A stretch of 64,000 bases of DNA. Source: Asterias amurensis (taxonomy: Eukaryota > Echinodermata > Asteroidea > Forcipulatida > Asteriidae). The position numbers and the translations under genes are program-made. The notes under the pieces are model-generated. The model was not told the origin of the DNA. It did no database searches and saw only the letters and a program-made list of their open reading frames with translations. Below are positions 1 to 10,080 of the stretch, piece by piece (positions within the stretch are counted from its first letter, which is position 1; each line of letters begins with the position of its first letter). Location of the stretch: the NCBI RefSeq assembly GCF_032118995.1, contig NC_092657.1:5906391-5970390 (forward strand), given 5' to 3'.

Positions 1-60
1 TGCACGTTTTGTTTCTGTGTGCAAAACAAACTCTAACATTCTATATTAATTTGATCAAGT

Positions 61-175
61 TTTTGTTGCTATTTTTGTTGTTGTTGTCGTTGCTGTTGTT
101 AATGTTGTCGTTGTTGTTGTTGCTGCTGCTGCTGCTGTTGTTGTTGTTGTAGTTGTTGTTGTTGTTGTTGTTGTT

Positions 176-237
<62 letters not shown>

Positions 238-278
238 GCTGTTGTTGTTGTTGTGCTGTTGTTGTTGTTAATGTTGCT
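61..278. repeat. TTG/TGC microsatellite
   Basis: Long run of imperfect TTG triplets with a short stretch of TGC triplets near 121-136. Translated it gives only poly-Leu or poly-Asn, so I read it as a simple repeat, not coding. Confidence 0.95.
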
Positions 279-323
279 TTTTTTTTTTTTTTTTTTTTTT
301 TGGGGGGGGGGGGGGGGAGGGGG
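279..323. repeat. poly-T followed by poly-G homopolymer
   Basis: About 23 T followed directly by about 16 G and a short AGGGG tail. It directly follows the microsatellite. The lengths may include sequencing or assembly error. Confidence 0.9.
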
Positions 324-402
324 GAACACACGATAATTATAAACAACATACGATCAGAGACCAAGACATGTCTAACAATGTATCAGGTTTAATAGATCAA
401 GA

Positions 403-637
403 GCAAGCTAGCTCAGCGCGGCAGAACTCTGTATTATTATGGTCACCCCAGGATGTGGGTTCGAATCCCGGTCGTTACATTTGAGTCCTTGAGCAAGACA
501 CTATCTCTCCACCCAGGGGTTAATGGATACCTGCGAGGGCAGAGATGGCTCTTGTGGTTGATTAGCTTATGTGCGCTACATTTGGCAGCACAGGCTGTAT
601 ACTCATCAGATGATTTAATAAGAAGCCACTGTTGATT
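403..637 (+). mobile_element. tRNA-derived SINE, copy 1
   Basis: An A-box-like stretch TAGCTCAGCGCGG at 409-421 and a B-box GGTTCGAATCC at 458-468 have the spacing of an internal Pol III promoter. A non-tRNA body follows (about 480-637), with segments such as TTGAGCAAGACACT and GAGGGCAGAGATGGCTCTTG. I recall these as typical of invertebrate SINE bodies. The cloverleaf is not intact, so this is a SINE head and not a tRNA gene. Confidence 0.7.
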
Positions 638-710
638 TATGGTTACGTTATTACATGCTGTAATGGTTTTGTGTATGTTTTGTTTACTATACTTTCTGCT
701 GACTCAGATA

Positions 711-835
711 CCTGATTATGCCCAAATGTTCACATGTTTGTAATGCCATGCATAGCTTATCAACCATAATCACTGCATGTGAATAATTTGTTCAACTCTA
801 CCAGTCCTAAACACGCTATATTATTTTCCAAGTAG
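711..835. repeat. dispersed repeat flanking the foldback element, left copy
   Basis: Matches 5280-5420 in the same orientation. Shared blocks include the ATGTTCA-ATGTTTGT segment, the ATCAACCAT-ATCACT segment and CTACTGGTCC or CTACCAGTCC. It lies just outside the left end of the foldback element. Confidence 0.6.
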
Positions 836-1720
836 TCCAGTCATACTGCAGCTGGACCTGGACAAAATTGCAACAGAATTTATTCCAACTGTTATGCGGT
901 CTATAGACACCCAAGTTTAACATATCAAAAGTCCTCCAAAATCCAAGTGGCGGAAAGCCGTCAAATTTGCATAATTATGTTAATTAGTTTCCGCCATTAG
1001 CTGAAAATGAAAAAACATGCATATCTTGACAACAAAGAGGGCTATCATGCTCAAAATGGTGTCTGTACCCATGTTTTCATGGTCAAGGAGTCCAATGAAG
1101 AAAGGAATAAACTTTAAAAAGTGACAAAAAGTCTTCAAATTTGCATAATTGTGTTAATTAGTTTCCGCCATTAGCTGAAAATGAAAAAACATGCATATCT
1201 TGACAACAAAGAGGGCTAGCATGCTCAAAATAGTGTCTATACCCATGTTTTCATGGTCAAGGAGTCCAATGATGAAAGGAATAACCTTTATAATGTGCCA
1301 AAAAGTCTTAAAATTTGTATAATTATGTTAATTAGTTTCCGCCATTAGCACAAAACATGCATTTCTTTGAAACAAAGAGGGCTAGCATGCTCAAAATGGT
1401 GTCTATACCCATGTTTTCATGGTCAAGACGTTCAATGAAGAAAGGAATAACCTTTTAAAAGTGTTGGAAAGCTTTCAAATTTCCAAAATTATGTTAACTA
1501 GTTTCCGCTATTAATTGGCTGAAAATGAAAAAAAAAGGCATATCTTTAAAACAAAGAAGGCTAACATGCTTAAAATGGTGTCTATACCCATGTTTTCACG
1601 GTCAAGGAGTTCAATGAAAAAATGAATAACCTTTCAAAAGTGTTGGAAAGCCTTCAAATTTGCAAAGTTATGTTAATTAGTTTCTTCCATTGGTGGAAAA
1701 ACATGCATATCTTTCATTAG
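835..1720 (+). repeat. foldback left arm with tandem ~174-bp units
   Basis: Five tandem units. Each carries the block GCATATCTTGACAACAAAG, the block CCATGTTTTCATGGTCAAGG and a TTAATTAGTTTCCGCCATTA-type stretch. Inner units are more diverged than outer ones. Confidence 0.85.
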
Positions 1721-1776
1721 GTGCAGGTGGCAAGTCAGTTTTCACTGGCAACAGGTTCTGTTTGACCATTGCCAAT

Positions 1777-3065
1777 TCAGTTGAGCGAGAGGTTGTCTTC
1801 AGCCGACGCACTCTCGGGAAACTCTGATGATCGTGTTGCATCATTCGTCAGCTGATCTACGAATGTTAGTCTCCTCCTGCCCTTGCTGTTGTTTCCATCC
1901 ATGGGTTCCCAAAGAATAAGGGTGCCAACAGCTAGCTCTGGATGGCGGACAGAGTGGCCAGTCAGCCTCATCCTTCGTTCCCTGATTGACAGATGATTGA
2001 CGATGCCCTTGGTAGTGCATCGTAGGGCTTGGAGTTGGGCATACGGTCCTCTTAAATATAGTGCACATCAAGGGCCATCCGTGTATTCCATTCTTGTTTA
2101 GACGCCGTCTAGTGCTCTTTCTTGATTGGCTGTCAGAGTCCATGTCTTGACTCGATACAGAAGTACAGACTCAACTGTAGCAACGAACAGCGACTCTTGA
2201 TGATGTCGTTGAGACCAGCTCTCCACAGATGCTCTTGCCAGGAAGGGCCTTCCGTGCCAAAGCTCTCCTCACTCTTTCTCACTCTCAGTTGATCATATGA
2301 GGATGCCAAGGTATTTAAGCTCTTCAATGACCTCTAGGGGAGCTCTAGGGTCTGCCCACTGAGTTGATAATTGATTTATCAACTCAGTGGGCAGACCGTC
2401 TATAGCGTTGTCTTCTTCGAGTTGAGCTGCAGGCCAACTCGGCTGCACTAGAGCTAACCAGCTGCAAGCAGTTTTTGTGCCTCATCCACTGTGTCTGAGA
2501 GGAGAGATGTCGTCAGCATAGTCAAGGCCTGTAATCACTACAGCTGGCACTCTCCTTCTCCGGCGCTCGGCAAGCATGGAGCTTAGCTCTTCCTCCCTGC
2601 CATTGATAGCATACCTCAAAGCAATCCATGACGAGCACGAACACGAATAATGCTAGTGTGTCCCCCTGCAGAGCTCCAGCCGTGATTTCAAAGAGGTATG
2701 TGGTACCATCTGGGGTGACCACCTTAGCCCACAAATTATTGTAGCTTGCAGTAATTGCCTTTTCTGTACTCCATGCTCGAAGGATCTCAATGAGCTTGCA
2801 TCGGTGTACAGTGCCATTGGCTTTCTAGAAGTCGATGAAGGTATATGACACATGACATGTTCTTGTCACTGACTCCGACCAGTATTTGCCTTAGGGCAAG
2901 GATCTGCCCAGTTGTGGTTCTCTTTGGACGGAAACCATGAGTCAGGATCAGACAGTTGTATGTCTTCATGACAAGATAAGACAGAATGATCCCCGGTATA
3001 GTTATCTGGTGTAGAGAGGTGGCCCGATTTTGGGTAGTGGTATGATGTTAAGAGTTAAAACCAAC
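1777..3065 (-). pseudogene. LINE reverse transcriptase fragment, broken
   Basis: Minus-strand reading gives, in order, a GFRPKRTTTGQILALRQIL block (near 2880-2935), a TPDG...LFEITAGALQGDTLA block (near 2640-2720) and a C-terminal GHSVRHPELAVGTLILWEP block (near 1890-1975). These are typical of non-LTR retrotransposon reverse transcriptases: the GFR.KRTT and G.LQGD motifs lie in the RT core. The pieces are in different frames with stops between them, so the copy is dead. It lies inside the foldback element and resembles the LINE at 21.4-23.8 kb. Confidence 0.75.
2349..2397. repeat. perfect 22-bp hairpin
   Basis: Two 22-bp arms starting GGTCTGCCCACTGAG are perfectly complementary around a 5-base loop, TTGAT. 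It sits inside the dead LINE fragment, where coding sequence would not be expected to form such a palindrome. Confidence 0.9.
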
Positions 3066-3302
3066 TCATCGTGGGAAGACCTCCCAACTTGTTGGCTTTG
3101 TTCCAGTGGGACATCATGAGTAGCTCGTGTGCCCAACCACAATCCAGTCGATTTAAGTCATCGTTCCCCCCCCCTCATTCTTGAATTTGGTAGTAACTTC
3201 GCGTACTGTGGAACTTTGCAGATGCCTCAGTAGGTGCCAACTTGCTAGCCTCATCATATTTCGAGCTCTGTCAGTCTGTTAAAGTCTCGTCACTGAAGTT
3301 CT

Positions 3303-3640
3303 TCAATCGCAGTTTATTAAGAACGGTGTTTTGATCTCCGCTGTAGAGAAATGCAGTGCCTTTTCAGCAGCATGGATGATCTTCCTTTGGGCTTTCCACC
3401 ATGAAAGTATCAGCCACTTTTGACAGTCATGCCCAACAGCGATCCATGCGACGAACAACACCCTTCCAGGAAGTATTTGGAAAGCAAGTAGGCCTGTCCC
3501 TAAGATCCGTACCAATGAATTGTCAAAAGTGGCTGATACTTTCATGATTGAAAGCGCAAAGAAAGAGGACATCATCCATGCTTGTGAAAAGACCCTTGCA
3601 TTCCTCTTAAGTGAGATCAAGAAACTGGTCTTAACAAACT
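3303..3640. repeat. inverted duplication of a ~120-bp coding-like segment
   Basis: 3303-3424 and 3521-3640 are diverged inverted copies. Both orientations read as related peptides: AEKALHFSTAEIK on the minus strand and CEKTLAFLLSEIKK on the plus strand. I do not recognise the peptide family. It lies in the centre of the foldback element. Confidence 0.6.
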
Positions 3641-3699
3641 CTGATTCAAGAACTTCTATACACGGGTATAAACACCAGTTTGAACATGCTAGCCCTCCC

Positions 3700-4601
3700 T
3701 CTTTGTTTTAAAGATATGTTTTTCACTTTCAGCTAATGACGGAAAATCATTAACATAAAAATTAGCAAATTTGAAGGCTTTTCGACACTTTTGAAAGGTT
3801 ATTTATTTCTTCACTTGACTCCTTGACCATGAAAACGTAGGTATAGACACCATTTTGAGCATGCTAGCCCTCTTTATTACCGAGATATGCATGTTTTGCC
3901 ACTAATGGCAGAAACTAATTAACATAATTATGCAAATTTGAAGGCTTTTCAACACTTTTGAAAGTTTATTTATTTCTTCACTGGACTCCTTAACCATGAA
4001 AACATGGGTATAGACACCATTTTGAGCATGCTAGCCCTCTTTGTTGTCAAGATATGCATGTTTTTTTATTTTTAGCTAATGGCGGAAACTAATTAACACA
4101 ATTATGCAAATTTGAAGACTTTTCGTCACTTTTTAAAGGTTATTCCTTTCTTCATTGGACTCCTTGACCATGAAAACATGGGTATAGACACCATTTTGAG
4201 CATGCTAGCCCTCTTTGTTGTCAAGATATGCATGTTTTTTCATTTTCAGCTAATGGCGGAAACTAATTAACACAATTATGCAAATTTGAAGACTTTTCGT
4301 CACTTTTTAAAGGTTATTCCTTTCTTCATTGGACTCCTTGACCATGAAAACATGGGTATAGACACCATTTTGAGCATGCTAGCCCTCTTTGTTGTCAAGA
4401 TATGCATGTTTTTTTCATTTTCAGCTAATGGCGGAAACTAATTAACATAATTATGCAAATTTGACGGCTTTCCGCCACTTGGATTTTGGAGGACTTTTGA
4501 TATGTTAAACTTGGGTGTTTATGGAACCCATAACCGTTTAAATCAATTCTGTTGCAATTTTTTCCAGGTCAAGCCAGTATTTCTGATAGATTGACTGGAC
4601 T
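3700..4601 (-). repeat. foldback right arm with tandem ~174-bp units
   Basis: Reverse complement of the left arm, also with five units. The three outermost units are nearly identical to each other, which suggests recent homogenisation. Confidence 0.85.
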
Positions 4602-4648
4602 AGAGCAGCTCCTTGACATTGAATCCAAGTAGACGGTGTCACACAAGC

Positions 4649-5031
4649 TTAAAGGCACTGGACACTACTCAAAATAATTATAAGCATAAAACCTTACTTG
4701 GTAACGAGTAATGGGGAGAGGTTGATAGTATAAAACAGTATGAGAAACGGCCCCCTCTAAAGTAAAGTAGTTTCCGAGAAAGAAGTGATTTTCCACGAAT
4801 TTGATTTCGAATTTGAATTTGACCTCAAGGTTAGAATTTGAGGTCTCGAAATCAAGCATCTGAAAGCACACAACTTCGTGTGACAAGGGTGTCTTTTTTC
4901 ATAGTTATCTCGCAACTCCGACGACCAATCGAGCTCAAATTTTCACAGGCTTATTATTTTGTGCATATGTTGAGATACACCAAGAGAGAAGACTGGTCTT
5001 TGACAATTACCAATAATGTCCACTGTCTTGA
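4649..5031 (+). mobile_element. MITE family A copy
   Basis: Starts TTAAAGGCACTGGACACT and ends CAATAATGTCCACTGTCTT. Inverted ends and internal blocks (GAGAAACGGC, GAGGTCTCGAAATCAAGC, AAATTTTCACAGG) match the family. No coding capacity. Confidence 0.9.
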
Positions 5032-5039
5032 AAAAGAAT

Positions 5040-5115
5040 TATAGTGGCTTCTTATATAGTGCGCATATCCTTCACTCAGTGATGCTCAATGTGTTTTAAC
5101 ATACAGTATTTCCTG
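5040..5115 (-). mobile_element. retroelement 3' tail (GCGC-TATATAAGAAGCCA type)
   Basis: The complement reads GAGCATCACTG...GCGCACTATATAAGAAGCC. The same tail occurs at 40845-40915 (+) and 17234-17300 (-), which suggests the 3' end of a LINE or its dependent SINE. Confidence 0.5.
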
Positions 5116-5888
5116 CAAGGTATGCCGGACTACATTTTGATTTTTGAGACCTACTCCTGTTAAATTGCACAGTGTAATGTTTAACGAGTTCCCGTGGCGC
5201 AATATGCAGCCAATCAAACCAGGAACACCGGGGCGAACCCCTTTTCCTTTTCGATAATTTGTGCACAGGGTTTATTTAACCTGCGTCACACAGCACAAAA
5301 TGTTCAGATGTTTGTTATTTCATGCTTAGTTGATCAACCATGATCACTCCCTGTGATTATTCTGTTGCTCTACTGGTCCAATACAAAGCATGCTTTTCTA
5401 AGCATCTACTTTGACATTGAATCCCAGTGGAGTGTTAAACAAGATACAGCGGTTTAAAGAATCATGGAAAAAAAAGGCACATGAGAAAGAAAATGAAAGA
5501 AATAAATCGAGAAAAATGAGGTTTTTTTTTGCTTTTTCTTGTATGTTTTTTTTCTGTATGCTTTCTAACCCCATTCATGTATTTCCACTTCACTGCTTAT
5601 GTTTCACTTAGTTACCTGTTCATGTTTGTTGTGTTGTCATTTAGTCTTCGAGAAAGACTCTGCTAGGGTCGAAACGTCAGGCCATTAACTATTTTTTGCA
5701 GTTATACTCTTGGTCCATTTGGTTGGTAAGTTGCTTGCAAAAATATATATATATTGAGGGGCTTTAATTCGTGGAATGGAAGGTATATTATCGCTCGGAA
5801 AAAAATTTGACTGTTCCATTTCAATGTACTTTAGCATGCCAATGCATGCCAAGTTTAAGCAACTTGTGCACAACATCAGTAAACAGTA
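5116..5888. other. gene-free stretch with repeat remnants
   Basis: 5280-5420 repeats 711-835. 5647-5682 carries the GGGTCGAAACGTCAGG motif, also found at 53045-53070. 5518-5580 is T-rich. No ORF here looks like protein. Confidence 0.5.
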
Positions 5889-5889
5889 T

Positions 5890-6050
5890 CGTCAAAGGCC
5901 GACATTTCGTGTGTCACAACTTGTGTATTAAATAACAAACCCAGTGAAAGTTTAAGCTTTCACCATTACCTTCTGTAAACCCTGTAAGTTATTTGTAAGT
6001 CTGTGAACTTTTAATTTTTGTTCTGTTCAGAAAGTGTCAAATGACTTTAA
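5890..6050 (-). mobile_element. MITE family E, internally deleted copy
   Basis: Retains the TTCGTGTGTCACAACTTGT block and the right end CAGAAAGTGTCAAATGACTTTAA, but about half of the middle is missing. Confidence 0.65.
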
Positions 6051-6194
6051 GTTTCTTTCTGTTACCACAAAAGCACAGGAAATGTGCGCCCATCCGATAT
6101 CCACTGGACTACGTGCAGTGTTGTGGGTAAAGAGTCGCTTCTTTGTAAACCGGTAATATCCTTGTAAGTCACGCGTAAGGAAATGCTCACCCTT

Positions 6195-6567
6195 TAATAA
6201 AGGCATGTACACCTTTGGTAATTGCCAAAGACCAGTATTCCCACCTGTTGTACCAAACATAACATGCATAAAATAACAAACCTGTGGAAATTTGGGCTCA
6301 ATTGGTCAACGAACTTGCAAGAGAATAAATAAAGCAAAACACCCTTGTCGCATGTGTGTTTTCAGATGCTTAATAAAAAGGCATCATCAGCTGAGGTACT
6401 TTATTATTTGTGAGTGATAAATTACATCTTTCTTGAAAACGACGTTACTTCGGAAGGAGCCGTTTCCCACAACGAGTAATACTACAGCTCTCCTCTGCTC
6501 GTTACAAAGAAAGTCGCTATGCTTGTAATTATATTCAGTAATTACCAGTAGTGTCCAGTGCCTTTAA
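6195..6567 (-). mobile_element. MITE family A copy, diverged subfamily
   Basis: Reverse orientation. Ends in GTGTCCAGTGCCTTTAA. Contains AACCTGTGGAAATTTGGGC and GGAGCCGTTTCCCACAA, both diverged from the main consensus. Confidence 0.8.
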
Positions 6568-6928
6568 AATAAACAATATGGCTTGAAAATTGCTGGTTAA
6601 TGACAATTACCTTGACCTGGGGACTTAAGAAATCAACCAGTCGTGTATAAAATTATAACGACGATAAGAACACAAAGTGAGATGGGTAGGTCATCCCTTG
6701 GTCATCCCTAGCAAGGAGGCATGGCAACGGGTGGGCATGCAAAACAACCGACTGGACCACAAGAAACCGGACAAGAAAAACAGAAGATGGAGAGATGAAC
6801 TTAGTATATTATGGGGGCATTGCTTGGCAACAGACAGCGCAGGGTATAGCCTTTTCCACGGCTCTTTCTGCGCAAGCACAGGCCTGCTCTGAATTCATGA
6901 ACTGCATAGATACTATACTGTACGGTAC

Positions 6929-7314
6929 TTAACGGCAGTGGACACTATTGGTAATTACTCAAAAAAGCATAAAACCTTACTTGGTGACGAGTAATCGGGA
7001 GAGGTTGATGGTATGAAACATTGTGAGAAACGGCTCCCTCTGAAGTGACATACCGGTAGTTTTCGAGAAAGAAGTAATTTTCCACGAATTTGATTTCGAG
7101 ACCTGAGGTTTAGAATTTTGAGGTTTCGTAATCAACCATCTAAACGCACACAACTTCGTGTGACAAGGGTGTTTTTTCTTTCATTATTATCTCGCAACTT
7201 CGATGACCGATTGAGCTCAAATTTTCAAAGGTTTGTTATTTTATGCATATGTTGAACTACACCAAGTGAGAAGACTGGTCTTTGAAAATTACCAATAGTG
7301 TCCACAGCCTTTAA
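6929..7314 (+). mobile_element. MITE family A copy
   Basis: Full length, from TTAACGGCAGTGGACACT to GTGTCCACAGCCTTTAA. Confidence 0.9.
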
Positions 7315-7330
7315 CAGTACTTGATACCAT

Positions 7331-7408
7331 GGGGTCGAAGCATGGTTTTTCGAGGTTGTTGTTCCTCGTTGGACGAGGTTAAAACCTCGAAAAACCATGC
7401 TCGACCCC
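7331..7408. repeat. 26-bp inverted repeat hairpin
   Basis: GGGGTCGAAGCATGG...TCGAGGTT on the left is mirrored by AACCTCGA...CCATGCTCGACCCC on the right, around a ~26-base centre that itself contains CCTCGT and ACGAGG. It lies just downstream of a family A element. Confidence 0.85.
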
Positions 7409-7796
7409 TTGCGCGTAAAGAGGGACAAAGCTACGCAGTGCAGAGATAAGTGGATAGTTATTGTTGAAGAGGGTTTCCTCCTGCAGTGGAGTGAAACAGG
7501 CTAGACGCCCTTGACCCGAGCCCTCAAACGGGTGAATTCAACCATGGTGATTCTTTTCTTCCACTCGGACCAAGTCAGTCGAGTAGAACAATGCACTATA
7601 CCTACAATCAATAATGATATCTAATTCATTTTCAAGGAGAGCTATTTTCAGCTACTGTGTATTGAGTAAAATCGTGCGAGAAAGGCCAAATCGAAGAAAA
7701 CAATGTTTAGGGTCCCCATCCGCTTTCTTTTTGGAGGCCGCCTCTTTTTTTTCTTTTCCTGTTTAAATTATAGGCCTAGATGTGTTTTCTTTAGGG

Positions 7797-7815
7797 GGGG
7801 GGGGGGGGGGGGGGT
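7797..7815. repeat. poly-G tract
   Basis: Homopolymer of about 19 G, one of several G-runs in the window (also 302-317, 39504-39515 and 55851-55862). Confidence 0.9.
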
Positions 7816-7875
7816 GGTGTCCCCGAACTGTGATGGCTCTCCATAGGGTTCTGTTCTGCACTCCTGTTCATAGCT

Positions 7876-8112
7876 GGGCCCAATTTCATGGCTCTGCTTA
7901 CCGTAAGCACAGAATCGGCACTTGCGGAAGCAGGGAATTCTGTGCTTACGGCAAGCGTATTTCACGGGTTAGCGGCGAATTTTGGATTCTGCGCGTGCGT
8001 ATACTTCACGTATCTAGGCATTCTACGCTTACAAGGCTAGCGCAGAAATAAGCGGGGAATCGTGATCGTAAGCGCAGAATTCGGCGGTAAACAGAGCAAT
8101 GAAACTGGGCCA
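7876..8112. mobile_element. MITE family M copy
   Basis: Ends are inverted copies: GGGCCCAATTTCATGGCTCTG at the left and CAGAGCAATGAAACTGGGCC at the right. The interior repeats variants of GTAAGCACAGAATC. The same termini occur at 53709-53952 around a different interior. Confidence 0.75.
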
Positions 8113-8219
8113 TGTGCTGTCTCCAGTCCGTGTCTTTCTTCAAAACATCTAAAGCCCTTTAAGCTTTTCACAAGAAATTTTCGGGAACTTTTGGTCGATC
8201 TTTTTACACTACACCAAAA

Positions 8220-8562
8220 AAACCTTGGGAATTTGCCGGGAAATTACTCTTTCTAAGGAAACAGTTAACCCCGCTCAGGGGTTGGGTTAAGGGAGCTCCC
8301 CGGGGTAAAACGTTTTTCCTGGGGGAAAAGCAGCTAGTGTGAACAAAAACGGGTCTATCATGCGGCTACCGGGGACGTTCACATCGGCTGACATGTAAAC
8401 CACATTTCCTGGGGTTTGATCGTAAGTGTGAAACAACCGTGCGTATCTGGGAAAAAGTACTCCCGGGAGTTACCAAATTGGAATAGGTAGAACGGTTGCT
8501 GGGGTGGCGGTGGGGGGTTAAACACTCCCGGGAAATAGCTCTGTGGTGTGAATCGGGCTTTA
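8220..8562. repeat. family L repeat, CCCGGGA-rich
   Basis: Contains repeated CCCGGGA and GTGTGAA motifs. The right end, GCTGGGGTGGCGGTGGGG through the GTGTGAA-CGGGCTTTAT segment (8498-8562), is found again at 29364-29440. Confidence 0.6.
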
Positions 8563-8585
8563 TGTAGGTTAATTTTGGTCTACCA

Positions 8586-8845
8586 CGTTTCCTGTGTCCA
8601 TATTTTGGAGGAAGGTTGGTTCACCTGGAGTGCGTTTTGGCGACCCCAACCAAAAACTGTTTCGGTTGTTGGTCGTTGGTTCTGCTGTTCAGACTGAACG
8701 ACAACCGAGTTGTGAGCTCGGTTACCGTTTTGGTTGTGACGTCAGAAACAGTTTTTGATTGGGGTCGCCAAAACGCACTCCTTGGCTCTACCGGGAGTCA
8801 TGGCAACAAGACAACAAAATGGACGCTGTTACCACAGGAAACATC
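8586..8845. mobile_element. palindromic MITE
   Basis: Inner arms at 8628-8662 and 8746-8780 are near-perfect inverted copies carrying GAGTGCGTTTTGGCGACCCC. Outer arms (GTTTCCTGTG...ATTTTG and CAAAATGG...CACAGGAAAC) extend the palindrome to about 260 bp. Confidence 0.8.
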
Positions 8846-9012
8846 AATACAGTTAATCAAGTGGATACTCTAATTATATGCAGCATATAGCAGTGCAACA
8901 GAGCGTCAATATTATTTTTTAGACACATATTGGGTTGGATTTTGTTCATGTAACATTTTGCACAGTTGTTGTAGAGAGTAATTTACCGCAAAATTAAAGA
9001 GTATTATTTTGC

Positions 9013-9215
9013 TTAAAGGGGCACGCTGTCTTGGAGAGGGCGAGTTGGTATATGAAAGTATTTGAACCCGTTTTGTATGAAATGCATAATGGTTGGAATT
9101 ATGTTTTAAAAGTAGATTATATTGATCCACACAAATGTGCCTCGAAGTTGCACGATTTCCTTTTATTTTGCGAACTAACACGGTCGGCTGTTTAGTTTTA
9201 AATTGCAAGGACGCC
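9013..9215 (+). mobile_element. MITE family C, half copy
   Basis: Starts TTAAAGGGGCACGCTGTC and continues through the blocks GATCCACACAAATGTGCCTCG and GCGAACTAACACGGTCGGC. It then stops, so the second arm of the family C palindrome is missing. Confidence 0.75.
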
Positions 9216-9276
9216 CTGTTTATTCCATGTATAAGATGGTTCCGACAACACACTGTGCATTTATAAAATGCCCCGT

Positions 9277-9620
9277 AAAGGCAGTGGGCACTATTGGAAA
9301 TTACTCCAAATAAATATTAGCACAGTATAAAACATTGTGAGAAACGGCTCCCTCTGAAGTAACGTTGTTTTCGAGAAAGATGTAATTTTCCACGAATTTA
9401 ATTTCGAGACCTTAGATTTAGATTTTAAGGTCTTAAAATCAAGCATCTTAAAGCACACAACTTTGTGACAAAGGTGTTTTTTTCTTTCATTATTATCTCG
9501 CAACTTTGATGACCGATTGAGCTCAAATTTTCACAGGTTTGATATTTTGTGCATATGTTGAGATACACCAAGTGAGAAGACTGGTCTTTGACAATTACCA
9601 ATAGTGTCCAGGGTTTTTAA
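9277..9620 (+). mobile_element. MITE family A copy, with internal deletion
   Basis: Begins TAAAGGCAGTGGGCACT and ends CAATAGTGTCCAGGGTTTTTAA. It lacks the AACGAGTAATGGGGAGAGG block. Confidence 0.85.
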
Positions 9621-9964
9621 CAAACAAAACAAAGACAATCATAGCCAATGGCCGAATTGCAGTCAAATTACAAGGAGATGAAAATACAATTTCTTTTTGG
9701 CAAACAAAACCAAGATTTACAAAGATGAGTTAAACGGAAGTGGTTTCTGTTGTGTCTTGTATCTTCGAAACGGCTGAATAGATAATACTAAAAAAACATG
9801 CATTTCATACTATGTCAGGTTCTCAACATGTCGGGTGGCACTTCATAGCCTCCGTACGTCGTCATAACGGAATTCAACCATAATTAATTCACTGTCAAGG
9901 ACTAAAAAGATAATAGAGAATTGTCCATGAATAGAGGGGCTTGTAACTGTTCGATCGATTCATA

Positions 9965-10080
9965 ATGACAAGTGGATTTTATGTAGCGCTCTGCATGGCC
10001 CGTCACTTAGTCACGCTACTGGCGTTTCACTATCATCCCCCCTGGTCACTGGGTTAGTAGGTCATTAACTCATTCCTTAA
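9965..10080 (-). mobile_element. retroelement 3' tail
   Basis: The reverse complement reads AAGGAATGAGTTAATGACC, then CCCAGTGACCAGGGGGG, then AGCGCTACATAAA. The same tail is at 62212-62320 on the plus strand with an ATTATTATTA end, typical of LINE 3' ends. Confidence 0.55.

Larger units (their letters stand above)
835..4601. mobile_element. foldback-type transposable element
   Basis: The outer ~880 bp at each end are inverted copies of each other. 835-1720 corresponds to the reverse complement of 3700-4601, starting from AGTCCAGTC on the left and GACTGGACT on the right. Each arm is made of tandem units of about 174 bp. The block around TTTCCGCCATTA recurs near 988, 1162, 1336, 1501 and 1680, and its complement near 3736, 3908, 4081, 4255 and 4430. 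Long inverted arms built of tandem repeats are the hallmark of foldback elements, such as the TU elements described in sea urchin. The centre holds LINE debris and an inverted duplication rather than a readable transposase. Confidence 0.75.

Noticed and set aside
41..364. ORF of poly-Asn on the minus strand and poly-Leu on the plus strand
   Set aside because: It is a direct translation of the TTG microsatellite and homopolymers.
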